From the NCBI GenBank assembly GCA_902780915.1, contig CACZHK010000025.1, forward strand, positions 1 through 63,679: 63,679 bases of DNA. Reading direction: 5' to 3'. The DNA comes from Pseudoselenomonas ruminantium (GTDB lineage Bacteria > Bacillota > Negativicutes > Selenomonadales > Selenomonadaceae). Each line of letters opens with the position of its first letter. Positions within the stretch are counted from its first letter, which is position 1. A program made the position numbers and the translations under genes. The notes beneath the pieces were generated by a model. It saw only the letters and a list, made by a program, of their open reading frames with translations, had not been told where the DNA came from and ran no database searches. This document shows positions 51,770 through 60,721 of the stretch, one piece after another.

Positions 51770-52735
51770 ATGCTTTATCCGGTCAAGCTCCAGGCACCGC
51801 TGAAGGATTATCTCTGGGGAGGCACCCGTCTCCGTGATGAGTATGGCAAGGAAACGGATCTGGAGAAGGTGGCAGAGAGTTGGGAGCTTTCCTGCCATCA
51901 CGATGGTGAGAGTGTCATTGCCCAGGGGGAGGACAAGGGGCTGACCCTCAGAGAGTATATTGAGCGTGAAGGAAAACAAGTCCTGGGCTCACGCTGTGAA
52001 GAGCTGACGGAGTTCCCCCTGCTGATCAAGTTCATTGATGCCAGGGACAGCCTTTCTGTGCAGGTACATCCAGATAATGAGTATGCCCAGCGGGTAGAAG
52101 GCGAGCAGGGCAAGACGGAGATGTGGTACATCATGGATGCCGAGCCTGGAGCCAAGCTCATCTATGGCTTTGAGAAGGAGATTTCCAAGGATGAATTCAG
52201 GAGCCGCATCGAGGAGGGCACTTTGCTGGAGGTCTGCAGCCAGGTGCCGGTGAAGAAGGGAGATGTGTTCTTCATCGAGGCGGGCACTCTCCATGCCATC
52301 GGGGCAGGCATCCTCATCTGCGAGGTGCAGCAGAGTTCCAATTCCACCTACCGGGTCTATGACTACGGCAGGGTGGGGGCTGATGGCAAGTCCCGGCCTT
52401 TGCATATCGGCAAGGCGCTGGCTGTGACGAAGCGCAAGAGGCTCCCTCTCGATACTAAGCCGTTGGCGGTGTTTGATCTGTTCAAGGGCTGCAGGGCTTC
52501 GCTTTTGGCCAAGTGCGATTATTTCACTACTTATCATCTGGAGATGGATGGCGAGACGGAGTTTAGGGCGCCCAAGGAATCCTTCCAGTCTTTGACGGTG
52601 CTGTCCGGCAAGCTGAAGCTGGTTTGCGGTGACAGGGAAATGGAGCTTGCCAAGGGAGAAACTGCCTTCTTGCCGGTGGGCATGGAGGATTATACCTTGG
52701 CAGGTGCGGCTGAGTGCCTCTTGGTGGAGCGGTGA
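51770..52735 (+). CDS. manA: Mannose-6-phosphate isomerase, class I
   Basis: A 321-residue zinc-dependent isomerase between fructose 6-phosphate and mannose 6-phosphate. Cupin metal-binding pieces are visible: LSVQVHPDNEYA near 97, EMWYIMDAEPGA near 117 and EAGTLHAIGAGILICEVQQ near 170. The length matches the short Bacillus-type class I enzymes. ATG 51770 is preferred (GGGGAGG nine bases upstream) over ATG 51764 or 51749. It lies alone between terminators. Confidence 0.9.
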   Translation: MLYPVKLQAPLKDYLWGGTRLRDEYGKETDLEKVAESWELSCHHDGESVIAQGEDKGLTLREYIEREGKQVLGSRCEELTEFPLLIKFIDARDSLSVQVHPDNEYAQRVEGEQGKTEMWYIMDAEPGAKLIYGFEKEISKDEFRSRIEEGTLLEVCSQVPVKKGDVFFIEAGTLHAIGAGILICEVQQSSNSTYRVYDYGRVGADGKSRPLHIGKALAVTKRKRLPLDTKPLAVFDLFKGCRASLLAKCDYFTTYHLEMDGETEFRAPKESFQSLTVLSGKLKLVCGDREMELAKGETAFLPVGMEDYTLAGAAECLLVER

Positions 52736-52736
52736 T

Positions 52737-52835
52737 GTACTTTTCTTTGGTGCAAAGAAAAGTACCAAAAGAAAACCTTGGAGCCTGAATCCTTCACGGA
52801 TTCAAAGGCTCCTTGGCCCCCATCCCTGGGGGCCA
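52737..52835. repeat. Three consecutive perfect hairpins
   Basis: Hairpin 1: GTACTTTTCTTTG (52737-52749) with CAAAGAAAAGTAC (52753-52765). Hairpin 2: GGAGCCT...AGGCTCC (52780-52812), with GAATCC/GGATTC inside. Hairpin 3: TGGCCCCCA with TGGGGGCCA (52814-52835). They fill the gap between manA and the MBL-fold gene. Without T tracts they look like REP-type intergenic repeats rather than a terminator. Confidence 0.75.
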
Positions 52836-52875
52836 GTTGGAGTGGTCCAGGTGTGCAGTAAGAGGGGGAGTTTTT

Positions 52876-53679
52876 GTGCGGAAAATGTACGTTCTTGGCA
52901 CCGGGTTTGCTATGGCTACCAAGTGCTTCAATACCTGCTTTTATCTGGAGACGGAACAGGGGCTGTTTCTGACTGATGCTGGTGGGGGCAATGGGATTCT
53001 CAGGCAGCTGGAGGAAACGCCTTTCAAGTTCGGTGACTGCCACCATATGTTTGTGACCCACGGCCATACTGACCATGTGCTGGGGGTTATCTGGGTCATG
53101 CGGAAGGTGGCTGACCTGATGAACAAGGGGAAGTTTGAAGGGCAGTTCCATATCTATTGTCACGATGTGGTGAAGGACATGCTCATCACCATGACGAAGA
53201 TGACGCTGAAAAAGAAGGATTTTGCCAGAGTTGGTACAGATATATTAGTGCATGAGGTGCAGGACGGGGAGAGTGTGGAGCTGCCTTTTGCCAAGCTCAC
53301 CGCCTTCGATATCTGCTCTACCAAGGCCAAGCAGTTTGGCTATCAGCTGATTTTCCCCGACGGCATGAAGTTCGTCTGCCTGGGGGATGAGCCATATAGT
53401 GAGCATGATCGGGAGTATGCGGCAGGGGCTGATTGGCTGCTGGCGGAGGCTTTCTGCCGCTATGAGGACAGGGAGGTCTTCAAGCCGTACGAGAAGAACC
53501 ACAGCACCGTGAAGGAGGCCAGCGAATTGGCTGAGGAATTGAAGGCCAAGAATCTGGTGCTCTATCATACGGAAGATAAACATATAGCCACCCGCAAGCA
53601 GGATTACAGCGCAGAGGCGGCGAAATACTACGGCGGTAAGGTTTTCGTGCCGGATGACCTCGATGTGATTGACATTTGA
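52876..53679 (+). CDS. MBL-fold metallohydrolase
   Basis: A 267-residue metallo-beta-lactamase-fold protein. The metal motif THGHTDHVLG is near residue 58, with LTDAGGGNG before it, LGDEPYSEHD near 176 and YHTEDKH near 233. It resembles RNase Z-like or tRNase-related hydrolases of unknown substrate. GTG 52876 is chosen because GAGGGGGAG stands upstream; ATG 52885 is an alternative. It is isolated between the hairpin array and a terminator. Confidence 0.8.
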   Translation: MRKMYVLGTGFAMATKCFNTCFYLETEQGLFLTDAGGGNGILRQLEETPFKFGDCHHMFVTHGHTDHVLGVIWVMRKVADLMNKGKFEGQFHIYCHDVVKDMLITMTKMTLKKKDFARVGTDILVHEVQDGESVELPFAKLTAFDICSTKAKQFGYQLIFPDGMKFVCLGDEPYSEHDREYAAGADWLLAEAFCRYEDREVFKPYEKNHSTVKEASELAEELKAKNLVLYHTEDKHIATRKQDYSAEAAKYYGGKVFVPDDLDVIDI

Positions 53680-53698
53680 GCCTGCTCGGGGGATGAAA

Positions 53699-53740
53699 AA
53701 AGAACCGGAATACCAGGTTTCCCAGGTAATCCGGTTCTTT
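53699..53740. terminator. Bidirectional terminator
   Basis: AAAGAACCGGA (53699-53709) pairs perfectly with TCCGGTTCTTT (53730-53740). It serves the MBL gene and, on the minus strand, marR. Confidence 0.85.
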
Positions 53741-53746
53741 CTATTC

Positions 53747-54184
53747 TCAGGAGAACATGCGGTCTATGGAGATTTTCAGGCAGTTGATGGCATCTGATAG
53801 CTGCTGTTGTTCGTTCTCTGAGAGCTTTGGCAGCCTGTCCTCGAATTTTTTCCGCACATATTCATTCTGCTGCCTGATGATTTCCCTGCCCTTTTCTGTC
53901 AGCTCCAGCAGGCAGCGCCTGCGGTCGCGGCAGTCTGTGTTCTTGCTGATGTAGCCTTGCTCAAGGAGCCTCTCGGCTACAGTGCTCATCTGCTGCTTGG
54001 AAATCTTCAGCATTTCGCTGGCGCTGCTGTTGGTGATGGCTCCTTCCGTATTGATGAACATGAGCAGCACATACTGGTTGAGGGGCAGGGGCAGCTGCTT
54101 GTTGCGGAATACATTCACATGGATGAGCATGAGGGTTTCCAAGAAATCTTTGGAAAGGGCATGCCCGGGGTTTTTTAAGTTCAT
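53747..54184 (-). CDS. MarR-family regulator
   Basis: A 145-residue winged-helix regulator. The recognition part is SASEMLKISKQQMSTVAERL and the wing is CRDRRRCLLELTEKGREI, typical of MarR. It is encoded divergently from the RND adaptor/pump genes with a 158-base shared region, so it probably represses them and itself until an inducer binds. GGAGGGACGG precedes the start on the minus strand. The inducer is unknown. Confidence 0.9.
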   Translation of the reverse strand: MNLKNPGHALSKDFLETLMLIHVNVFRNKQLPLPLNQYVLLMFINTEGAITNSSASEMLKISKQQMSTVAERLLEQGYISKNTDCRDRRRCLLELTEKGREIIRQQNEYVRKKFEDRLPKLSENEQQQLSDAINCLKISIDRMFS

Positions 54185-54228
54185 TTCCGTCCCTCCTTGT
54201 CAAGAATTTGATTTTTGTCATGTGCTTC

Positions 54229-54257
54229 TTGACTTTTCCTTAGCAGTATAATACTAT
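54229..54257 (+). promoter_or_regulatory. Candidate promoter of RND pump operon
   Basis: TTGACT (54229-54234) and TACTAT (54252-54257), spacer 17 bases. A TATAAT at 54257-54262 overlaps it. Confidence 0.5.
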
Positions 54258-54269
54258 ATAATCCATTGA

Positions 54270-54289
54270 TAGTAAACACTTATTTACTA
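54270..54289. promoter_or_regulatory. Candidate MarR operator
   Basis: TAGTAA (54270-54275) and TTACTA (54284-54289) are perfect inverted repeats with an 8-base spacer, just downstream of the promoter for the pump genes and between the divergent starts. Confidence 0.55.
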
Positions 54290-54342
54290 ATCTTCAGGGA
54301 TGAAAACAAGTGTGTATCATCTATAAAAGGAGGTTTTTTGCT

Positions 54343-55542
54343 TTGTTTTTGATGAAAAACAACAAGGTACTGGCCGTGTTGCTGTCTTTTGCTCTGGCAG
54401 TGGCCCTCACCGGCTGCGGTCAGGATAAGCAGCAGGCCCAAAGTGGAGGGGTCCAGGTGAAGGCCATGAATGTCATCCAGCAGGATACGCCGCTCACCAG
54501 CGAGTATGCAGGCTCTCTGGTGGGCAAGGATGAGGTACGGGTGCAGGCCCGGGTGTCCGGCAAGGTGGTGGAAAAGTATGTGCAGGGCGGCCAGTATGTG
54601 ACAGAGGGCCAGCCTCTCTACCGCATCGACTCCCGCCAGTATGAGTCGGCGGTGCTGAATGCACATGCTATCCTGGCTCAGTCTGAGGCAAATCTGAACA
54701 ATGCCGTCACTGACCTCTATCGCTATCAGGAACTCCTGAAGTCTGACGCCATTGCCGAGCAGACAGTGGCGAATCAGCAGGCGCAGGTGAATGCCTACAG
54801 GGCAGCGGCAGCGGCCAATGCAGCCCTGCTGAAGAAAGCTCAGGAGGATTTGGATGATACGGTGGTCTATGCTCCTATGACGGGGCAGCTTTCCGTGGAT
54901 GATGTGGCTGTCGGCACCTATGTGAATGCAGGAAGCACTAACCTGGTCACTATCGGTTCCCCTGATCCCATTTACGCTCAGTTTGCCATTTCTGAGACTG
55001 AGTACCTGAAGTTCATGAATATCAAAGCCATGCAGCAGGGCGACCCCAACAGCAATGTGCAGGTGTCCCTGACCTTGTCAGATGGTACGGAATACCCCCT
55101 GACGGGCGTGATTTCCGAGGCAGACCGTGCTCTGTCCGACAATACGGGCACCCTGACCCTGAAGGCTCTTTTCGATAACCCCAACGGCGTCCTGCTGCCC
55201 GGCATGTATGCCAGGGTGAAGCTCACCGGCGAGACTGTGCCCAATGCTGTCCTGGTGCCCCAGCGGGCTGTGCAGCAGCTCTTGGGCAAGTCCTTTGTCA
55301 TGGTGGTGAACGGGGATGGCAAGTCTGAGGCTCGCACCGTGACCCTGGGCGACAAGGTGGGCAGCTACTACATCATCAAGGATGGCATTGATGCCAGCGA
55401 TATCGTGGTGGTGGAGGGCCTGTCCAACCTGCAGGAGGGCAGGGAGCTTTCCGTCACCATGGTTACTCCCGAGGAGATGGGCTTCTCGCTGAAACCCGAC
55501 AATACTCTTTACAATCCTGACGCTTCTACGACTAAGAAATAA
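54343..55542 (+). CDS. RND efflux periplasmic adaptor (AcrA/MexA type)
   Basis: A 399-residue membrane-fusion lipoprotein linking an inner-membrane RND pump to an outer-membrane channel. The lipobox is LTGCG (Cys near 23). The lipoyl half-motifs are VQARVSGKVVEKYVQGGQYV and VVYAPMTGQLSVDDVAVGTY, with a coiled-coil hairpin between (about 100-165) and beta-barrel regions after. TTG 54343 is chosen because AAGGAGG is nine bases upstream; ATG 54352 is too far. Requires a TolC-like partner not in the window, and therefore a double membrane. Confidence 0.93.
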   Translation: MFLMKNNKVLAVLLSFALAVALTGCGQDKQQAQSGGVQVKAMNVIQQDTPLTSEYAGSLVGKDEVRVQARVSGKVVEKYVQGGQYVTEGQPLYRIDSRQYESAVLNAHAILAQSEANLNNAVTDLYRYQELLKSDAIAEQTVANQQAQVNAYRAAAAANAALLKKAQEDLDDTVVYAPMTGQLSVDDVAVGTYVNAGSTNLVTIGSPDPIYAQFAISETEYLKFMNIKAMQQGDPNSNVQVSLTLSDGTEYPLTGVISEADRALSDNTGTLTLKALFDNPNGVLLPGMYARVKLTGETVPNAVLVPQRAVQQLLGKSFVMVVNGDGKSEARTVTLGDKVGSYYIIKDGIDASDIVVVEGLSNLQEGRELSVTMVTPEEMGFSLKPDNTLYNPDASTTKK

Positions 55543-55554
55543 GGGGGCGGCGTC

Positions 55555-58500
55555 TTGTCAAAATTCTTTATACACCGCCCGATTTTTGCGATAGTCATTT
55601 CCGTGATTATCGTTATTGTGGGCCTTATTTCGGCAGTTCAGCTGCCGATATCCCAGTACCCGCAGATTTCTCCTCCTACCATTTCCGTGGGTACTTCTTA
55701 CACCGGCGCTAATGCCAGTGTCGTCAACGATACTGTGGCTCAGATCATCGAGCAGCAGGTCAACGGCACCCAGGGCATGGACTACATGAGTTCTACCTCC
55801 AACGATGCCGGCCGCTACAGCCTCAGCGTGGTATTCGATACCGGCTCGGACGGCGATATGGACTCCGTCAAAGTGCAGAACAATGTGGCCATAGCCAACG
55901 CCAGCCTGCCTACGGATGTGCAGGCTGTGGGCGTCACCACCCGCAAGTCTTCCAATGACATGGCCTATATGGTGTCCCTGACTTCTCCTGATGGCAGGTA
56001 TGACCGCGCCTTCATGAAGAACTATGCGGACATTTATCTGATGGATCAGATCAAGCGCGTGGCCGGCGTAGGTGATGTGCAGGTCTTCGGCGCTGACTAT
56101 GCCATGCGCGTCTGGCTGAATCCTGACCGCCTGGCAGAGTATCATCTGACGGTGAAGGACGTAACCGATGCCATTAAAGAGCAGAATGTCCAGGCTCCCG
56201 CCGGTACCGTAGGCGGCATGCCCGTGGACAACGGACAGGAGAAACAGTACACAGGCAAGATTCAGGGCCGTCTCTCTACTCCTGAGGAATTCGCCAATAT
56301 CATCATCAAGACCCACGGCACTGATGGTTCCTTCGTGCGCCTCAAGGATGTTGCCAGGGTAGAGGAAGGCCAGAAGGACAACAGCATGGTGTCCAAGAGC
56401 AACGGCGCTCCCGCTGTGGGCTTCGGCATCCAGCTTACCAACGATGCCAACGCCATGCAGACGGTGGCAGGGGTGAAGGAAATCATCGATAAGGCCATGC
56501 CTGACCTGCCGCCCGGACTGGAAGTCAATGAAATCATGGACAGCACCGATTACATCAATGCTTCCATCAAGGAGGTTCTGCATACCTTCTTCGAGGCACT
56601 GCTGCTGGTGGTGTTCGTCATCTTCGTCTTCCTCCAGAACTGGCGGGCTACGGTTATCCCCCTGCTGGCAGTGCCGGTATCGCTGATCGGTACCCTGGCT
56701 GCCTTCATCCTGCTGGGGTTCTCCATCAATACGCTGACCCTCTTTGCCCTGGTGCTGGCCATCGGCCTGGTGGTGGATGACGCCATCGTGGTTATCGAGA
56801 ATGTGGAGAAGCACATGGAGGAGGGCCTGGAGCCCATGGATGCCACCGAGCGCGCCATGGATGAGGTGCAGGGCCCTGTGGTGGCTATTGCCTTCGTGCT
56901 GGCGGCAGTGTTCGTGCCGGTGGCCTTCCTGGGCGGCATGACCGGCGTGCTCTATCGCCAGTTCGCCCTGACCATCGCCGTGTCCATGGCCCTCTCCGCC
57001 TTCGTGGCTCTGACCCTGACCCCGGCTCTCTGCGCCATGATTCTGAAGCGCCATGAGGAAGGGGAGCGGGAGGATGGAATCCTTGACCGCTTCTTCAATT
57101 CTTTCAACAACTGGTTCGAGAGAATGAAGCGCAGTTATGTGGGCGTGGTGGCCCGGGGCATTGCCAATGCCAAGCTGGCGGTCATCTTCCTGCTGATCGT
57201 GTCCGGGCTGATGGCGCTTCTCTATATGAAGCTGCCCTCTACCTTCGTGCCCAACGAGGACCAGGGCTATGCCTTTGCCATGGTCAACCTGCCCGAGGGC
57301 ACTTCCCTCAACCAGACCCAGAAGACTATGGATAAATTGCAGGGGGCGGCCCTGCAGAGCATCAAGGGCATAGATATGTCCATGGCAGTCACGGGCTTTG
57401 ATATGCTGGCCTTCACCTCGAAGCCCAGCGCGGGCCTTCTGATCATCGGCATGAAGGACTGGAGCCAGCGGCCCAACCCGGATGAGTCCGTCGATGCTGC
57501 TGTAGGCACTCTCTTTGGCCTGGGTGCCAAGCTGGCCCCGGAGGCCAGGGTCATAGCCGCCAACCCGCCCGCCCTGCCGGGCCTGGGCAATGTGGGCGGC
57601 TGGAACCTGCAGCTGATGGATATGTCCGGCCATACGGATGAGGAACTTTTCGAAATCACCAACCGCATCGTGGCCAAGGCCAACCAGAACCCTGCCCTGC
57701 AGGGTGTGCGTACCACTTATGCCATCAATTCTCCTACCATCGAGTACGATGTGGACAGGGAGAAGATCAAGAAGATGGATGTGCAGCTGTCTGATGTGTT
57801 CACAGCCATGCAGGTGAACTTCGGCGGCGCTCAGGTGAACGACTTCAACCGCTTCGGACGCAGCTACAAGGTGGTGCTCCAGTCTGACACCGCCTTCCGC
57901 AGCGAGACAGATGCCATGAAGTTCATGTTCGTGCGCAGCTCTTCCGGCACCATGATTCCTCTCAACACCATCCTGACCCCCAAGAACAGCACAGGCCCCA
58001 CGGTCATTTCCCGCTTCAACGGCACCAAGGCTGTCAGCATCCAGGGCAATGCCGGCGATGGCTACAGCTCCGGCCAGGCTATGGATACCATTGAGCAGAT
58101 TGTCCGGGGGGAAGCAGGCACGGGCTTCGAGATCGAGTGGTCAGGCCAGAGCCGCGAGGAAAAGAAGGCGGCAAGCTCCACCTTCCAGGTGCTGGCCCTG
58201 GCGTTGGTCTTTGTCTTCCTGTGCCTGGCAGCTCTCTATGAGAGCTGGAGCGTGCCTTTCGCAGTGCTCTTCACGGTGCCTACGGGCATCTTCGGCGCCC
58301 TGTTCTCCGAGTGGGCCCTGTCCAATCTGGGCGTGATGCTCACTGGCCACATGAATGCAGGCCTGCAGAATTCTGTCTATATGCAGATTGGTATCATCAT
58401 GATCATCGGCTTGGCGGCCAAGAACGCCATCCTGATCGTGGAGTTCGCCAAGGTGCGCGTGGACAGGGGCATGGAGCCTGTGAAGGCTGCCCTTGAGGCC

Positions 58501-58755
58501 GCAGGCCTGCGCCTGCGCCCCATCCTCATGACCTCCTTCGCCTTCATCATCGGCTGCCTGCCCCTGGCCATGGCCAGCGGTGCAGGCGCCGCAGCCCGCA
58601 ACGGCATGGGCGTGGCGGTGGTAGGCGGCATGCTCTTCGCTACTTTCATGGGTGTCTTCCTGATTCCTGTGTTCTTCGTCATCACGGAGTGGATAGCCAA
58701 GAAGCTTGGCTATATGAAGCAGGAGAAGAGGAAGTCCTCTATCGACTATATGTAA
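55555..58755 (+). CDS. RND efflux inner-membrane pump (AcrB type, HAE1)
   Basis: A 1066-residue proton-driven multidrug pump. Twelve membrane helices and two large periplasmic loops are visible. The proton-relay Asp pair is in GLVVDDAIVVIE near residues 406-408. Other family stretches are FIHRPIFAIVI at the start, SLIGTLAAFILLGFSINTLT in TM3-4, and AAKNAILIVEFAK near 960. TTG 55555 with GGGGGCGGC upstream. It lies 12 bases after the adaptor gene. The full length shows an intact pump, possibly for bile salts or drugs. Confidence 0.96.
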   Translation: MSKFFIHRPIFAIVISVIIVIVGLISAVQLPISQYPQISPPTISVGTSYTGANASVVNDTVAQIIEQQVNGTQGMDYMSSTSNDAGRYSLSVVFDTGSDGDMDSVKVQNNVAIANASLPTDVQAVGVTTRKSSNDMAYMVSLTSPDGRYDRAFMKNYADIYLMDQIKRVAGVGDVQVFGADYAMRVWLNPDRLAEYHLTVKDVTDAIKEQNVQAPAGTVGGMPVDNGQEKQYTGKIQGRLSTPEEFANIIIKTHGTDGSFVRLKDVARVEEGQKDNSMVSKSNGAPAVGFGIQLTNDANAMQTVAGVKEIIDKAMPDLPPGLEVNEIMDSTDYINASIKEVLHTFFEALLLVVFVIFVFLQNWRATVIPLLAVPVSLIGTLAAFILLGFSINTLTLFALVLAIGLVVDDAIVVIENVEKHMEEGLEPMDATERAMDEVQGPVVAIAFVLAAVFVPVAFLGGMTGVLYRQFALTIAVSMALSAFVALTLTPALCAMILKRHEEGEREDGILDRFFNSFNNWFERMKRSYVGVVARGIANAKLAVIFLLIVSGLMALLYMKLPSTFVPNEDQGYAFAMVNLPEGTSLNQTQKTMDKLQGAALQSIKGIDMSMAVTGFDMLAFTSKPSAGLLIIGMKDWSQRPNPDESVDAAVGTLFGLGAKLAPEARVIAANPPALPGLGNVGGWNLQLMDMSGHTDEELFEITNRIVAKANQNPALQGVRTTYAINSPTIEYDVDREKIKKMDVQLSDVFTAMQVNFGGAQVNDFNRFGRSYKVVLQSDTAFRSETDAMKFMFVRSSSGTMIPLNTILTPKNSTGPTVISRFNGTKAVSIQGNAGDGYSSGQAMDTIEQIVRGEAGTGFEIEWSGQSREEKKAASSTFQVLALALVFVFLCLAALYESWSVPFAVLFTVPTGIFGALFSEWALSNLGVMLTGHMNAGLQNSVYMQIGIIMIIGLAAKNAILIVEFAKVRVDRGMEPVKAALEAAGLRLRPILMTSFAFIIGCLPLAMASGAGAAARNGMGVAVVGGMLFATFMGVFLIPVFFVITEWIAKKLGYMKQEKRKSSIDYM

Positions 58756-58776
58756 GATTTTTTCAGAAAATCACCC

Positions 58777-58813
58777 GCAGGTGGGGCAGGAAACTGCTCC
58801 ACCTGCTTTTATT
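58777..58813 (+). terminator. Terminator after RND pump
   Basis: GCAGGTGGGGCAG (58777-58789) pairs with CTGCTCCACCTGC (58794-58806, one G-U) around a GAAA loop, then TTTTATTT. Confidence 0.85.
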
Positions 58814-58829
58814 TCGATATGCTTTTATG

Positions 58830-58848
58830 GTATACTGTTACAGTATAC
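58830..58848. promoter_or_regulatory. Perfect 19-bp palindrome before birA
   Basis: GTATACTG (58830-58837) and CAGTATAC (58841-58848) around TTA. It overlaps TATACT -10-like strings, so a bound protein would block transcription of birA. It does not look like the classical biotin operator. Confidence 0.6.
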
Positions 58849-58884
58849 TTTCGTATGAATTGGGTCCCATTGGAGGGGAAAGAC

Positions 58885-59883
58885 ATGCGCAGCAAGATAC
58901 TTGATTTATTGCGGCAGGCAGGAGATGGTTATGTCTCCGGAGAGGAAATGGCAGAGAGGCTGGGGGTCACCAGGACGGCTGTGTGGAAGCATATTCAGGA
59001 ACTCAGGAACTCCGGCTATGAGATATTGAGCCATTCACGCAATGGCTATTCCTTGCGGGAGTCGCCGGACAGCATGCTGGCCAGCGAGATCAGCCATAGG
59101 CTGGGGACGGAAATTGTGGGTCGCAGGATCCTGAGTTTTGGAGAGGTGGACTCCACCAATAATGTGGCCAAGAAGCTGATCATCAAGAAGGGTCCTGAAG
59201 GAAACTGGGAGGACATGGATGGCCTGTTGGTGGTGGCTGAGAGCCAGACCGGGGGCCGGGGCAGGCTGGAGAGGTCTTTCTTCTCCCCGGCGGGCAAGGG
59301 CATTTGGTTCTCCCTGGTGCTGGCACCGCCCTTTGCTCCCCAGGAGGCACCCAAGTGCACGCTCATGGCAGCGGTGGCAGTGACGGAGGCTATGTGGGAG
59401 TTCGGGCTGAAGCCCGGCATCAAGTGGCCCAACGATATCGTCTTCGGCGGCAGGAAACTGGTGGGAATCCTCACGGAAGCCAGCTGCGATATAGACAGGA
59501 TCAAGCATATCGTCCTGGGCATCGGCATCAATGCCAATATGGAAATAAGGGATTTCCCGAAAGAAATCCAGCAGACCGCCACCTCTATGTCCATCATCAA
59601 GGGGGAGGAGATACCCCGGGTGAAATTCCTGCAGGCGGTGCTGCGCTCGTTGGAGCGTTGGTACAAGGTGGCTATGAAAGAAGGCTTTGGCCCCGTCTTC
59701 GAGGCTTGGCGCAAATACTCTGTGACCATAGGACAGGAAGTGCGGGTCGTAGGCGTCCGGGGCGGCGAGGATTTCACGGGCAGAGCCATGGATATTGATT
59801 CTTACGGTGCTTTGCTGGTGGAAACGGATGAAGGCATTCGTACTGTGATGGCAGGGGATGTTTCAATCAGACCCAGGAGTTGA
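58885..59883 (+). CDS. birA: Biotin protein ligase/repressor BirA
   Basis: A 332-residue bifunctional BirA. Residues about 1-60 are a winged helix (GYVSGEEMAERLGVTRTAVW). The central ligase domain has ESQTGGRGRLERSF near 120 (biotinyl-AMP loop), KWPNDIVFGGRKLVGILTE near 188, and a C-terminal SH3-like domain. It joins biotin to carboxylases such as sodium-pump decarboxylases, and the HTH suggests repression too. ATG 58885 is fixed by GGAGGGG; an in-frame earlier start at 58819 is within the palindrome region. Confidence 0.94.
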   Translation: MRSKILDLLRQAGDGYVSGEEMAERLGVTRTAVWKHIQELRNSGYEILSHSRNGYSLRESPDSMLASEISHRLGTEIVGRRILSFGEVDSTNNVAKKLIIKKGPEGNWEDMDGLLVVAESQTGGRGRLERSFFSPAGKGIWFSLVLAPPFAPQEAPKCTLMAAVAVTEAMWEFGLKPGIKWPNDIVFGGRKLVGILTEASCDIDRIKHIVLGIGINANMEIRDFPKEIQQTATSMSIIKGEEIPRVKFLQAVLRSLERWYKVAMKEGFGPVFEAWRKYSVTIGQEVRVVGVRGGEDFTGRAMDIDSYGALLVETDEGIRTVMAGDVSIRPRS

Positions 59884-59926
59884 GGCCTCCCGCATTTGCA
59901 GGGCAGGCTGACGGGAGGAAAAAACT

Positions 59927-60721
59927 TTGCTGTTAGTTTTTGATATAGGCAATACCAATACAGTCATGGGCACCTACGAGGGCAAGAAGCTGGTGAAGCA
60001 CTGGCGCATCTCCACGGACAGGCAGAAGACCGGGGATGAATACGGCATGCTCTTAAATGACCTCTTCCGTTTTCAGGGCATCAGCATGAGCGACATTGAG
60101 GCCATCATCATCTCATCCGTGGTGCCGCCGCTGGTGGTGCCCATGATGAAGATGTGCGAGCGCTATTTCCACATCAAGCCTCTGGTGGTGGGGCCTGGCA
60201 TCAAGACGGGCATCAAGCTCCACTACGAGAACCCCAGAGCCATCGGCGCTGACCGCATCGTGAACGTGGTGGGAGCCTATGAGCAGTACGGTGGCCCCCT
60301 CATCGTCATAGATATCGGCACTGCCACCACCTTTGATGTGGTGGCGGAGAACGGGGACTTTTTGGGGGGCGTCATTGCCCCCGGCATTGGCACCAGTGCC
60401 GACGCTCTCTTTCAGCAGGCAGCCCAGCTCCCGCGCATTGAGCTGGTGCCCCCAAAGCAGGTCATCTGCCGCAACACCATACAGGGCATGCAGGCGGGCA
60501 TCATTTTCGGCTATGTGGGCCAGATTGATGAGATCGTGCGCCGCATCAAGGAGGAAATGGGCTGCGAGATGAAGGTCATCGCCACGGGAGGCCTGGCCAA
60601 GATGATTGCCAAGGAATCCGCGACCATAGACAAAATCGACCATTTCCTGACTTTGACCGGCCTGCGGGCGCTCTATGAGCGCAATCAGGTGAAGTCTGCG
60701 GAAAGGAAAGGGCAGGAATGA
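59927..60721 (+). CDS. coaX: Type III pantothenate kinase
   Basis: A 264-residue CoaX for the first step of CoA synthesis. Phosphate motifs DIGNTNTVMG at residues 6-15, GADRIVNVVGA near 107 and IDIGTATTFDVV near 128 are present. TTG 59927 is behind GGGAGG. The stop overlaps the dusB start. With birA directly upstream, this is the usual birA-coaX pair of Firmicutes. Confidence 0.95.
   Translation: MLLVFDIGNTNTVMGTYEGKKLVKHWRISTDRQKTGDEYGMLLNDLFRFQGISMSDIEAIIISSVVPPLVVPMMKMCERYFHIKPLVVGPGIKTGIKLHYENPRAIGADRIVNVVGAYEQYGGPLIVIDIGTATTFDVVAENGDFLGGVIAPGIGTSADALFQQAAQLPRIELVPPKQVICRNTIQGMQAGIIFGYVGQIDEIVRRIKEEMGCEMKVIATGGLAKMIAKESATIDKIDHFLTLTGLRALYERNQVKSAERKGQE

Noticed and set aside
54343..58755. 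Complete tripartite pump with TolC
   Set aside because: No outer-membrane channel gene follows; birA comes next after a terminator.
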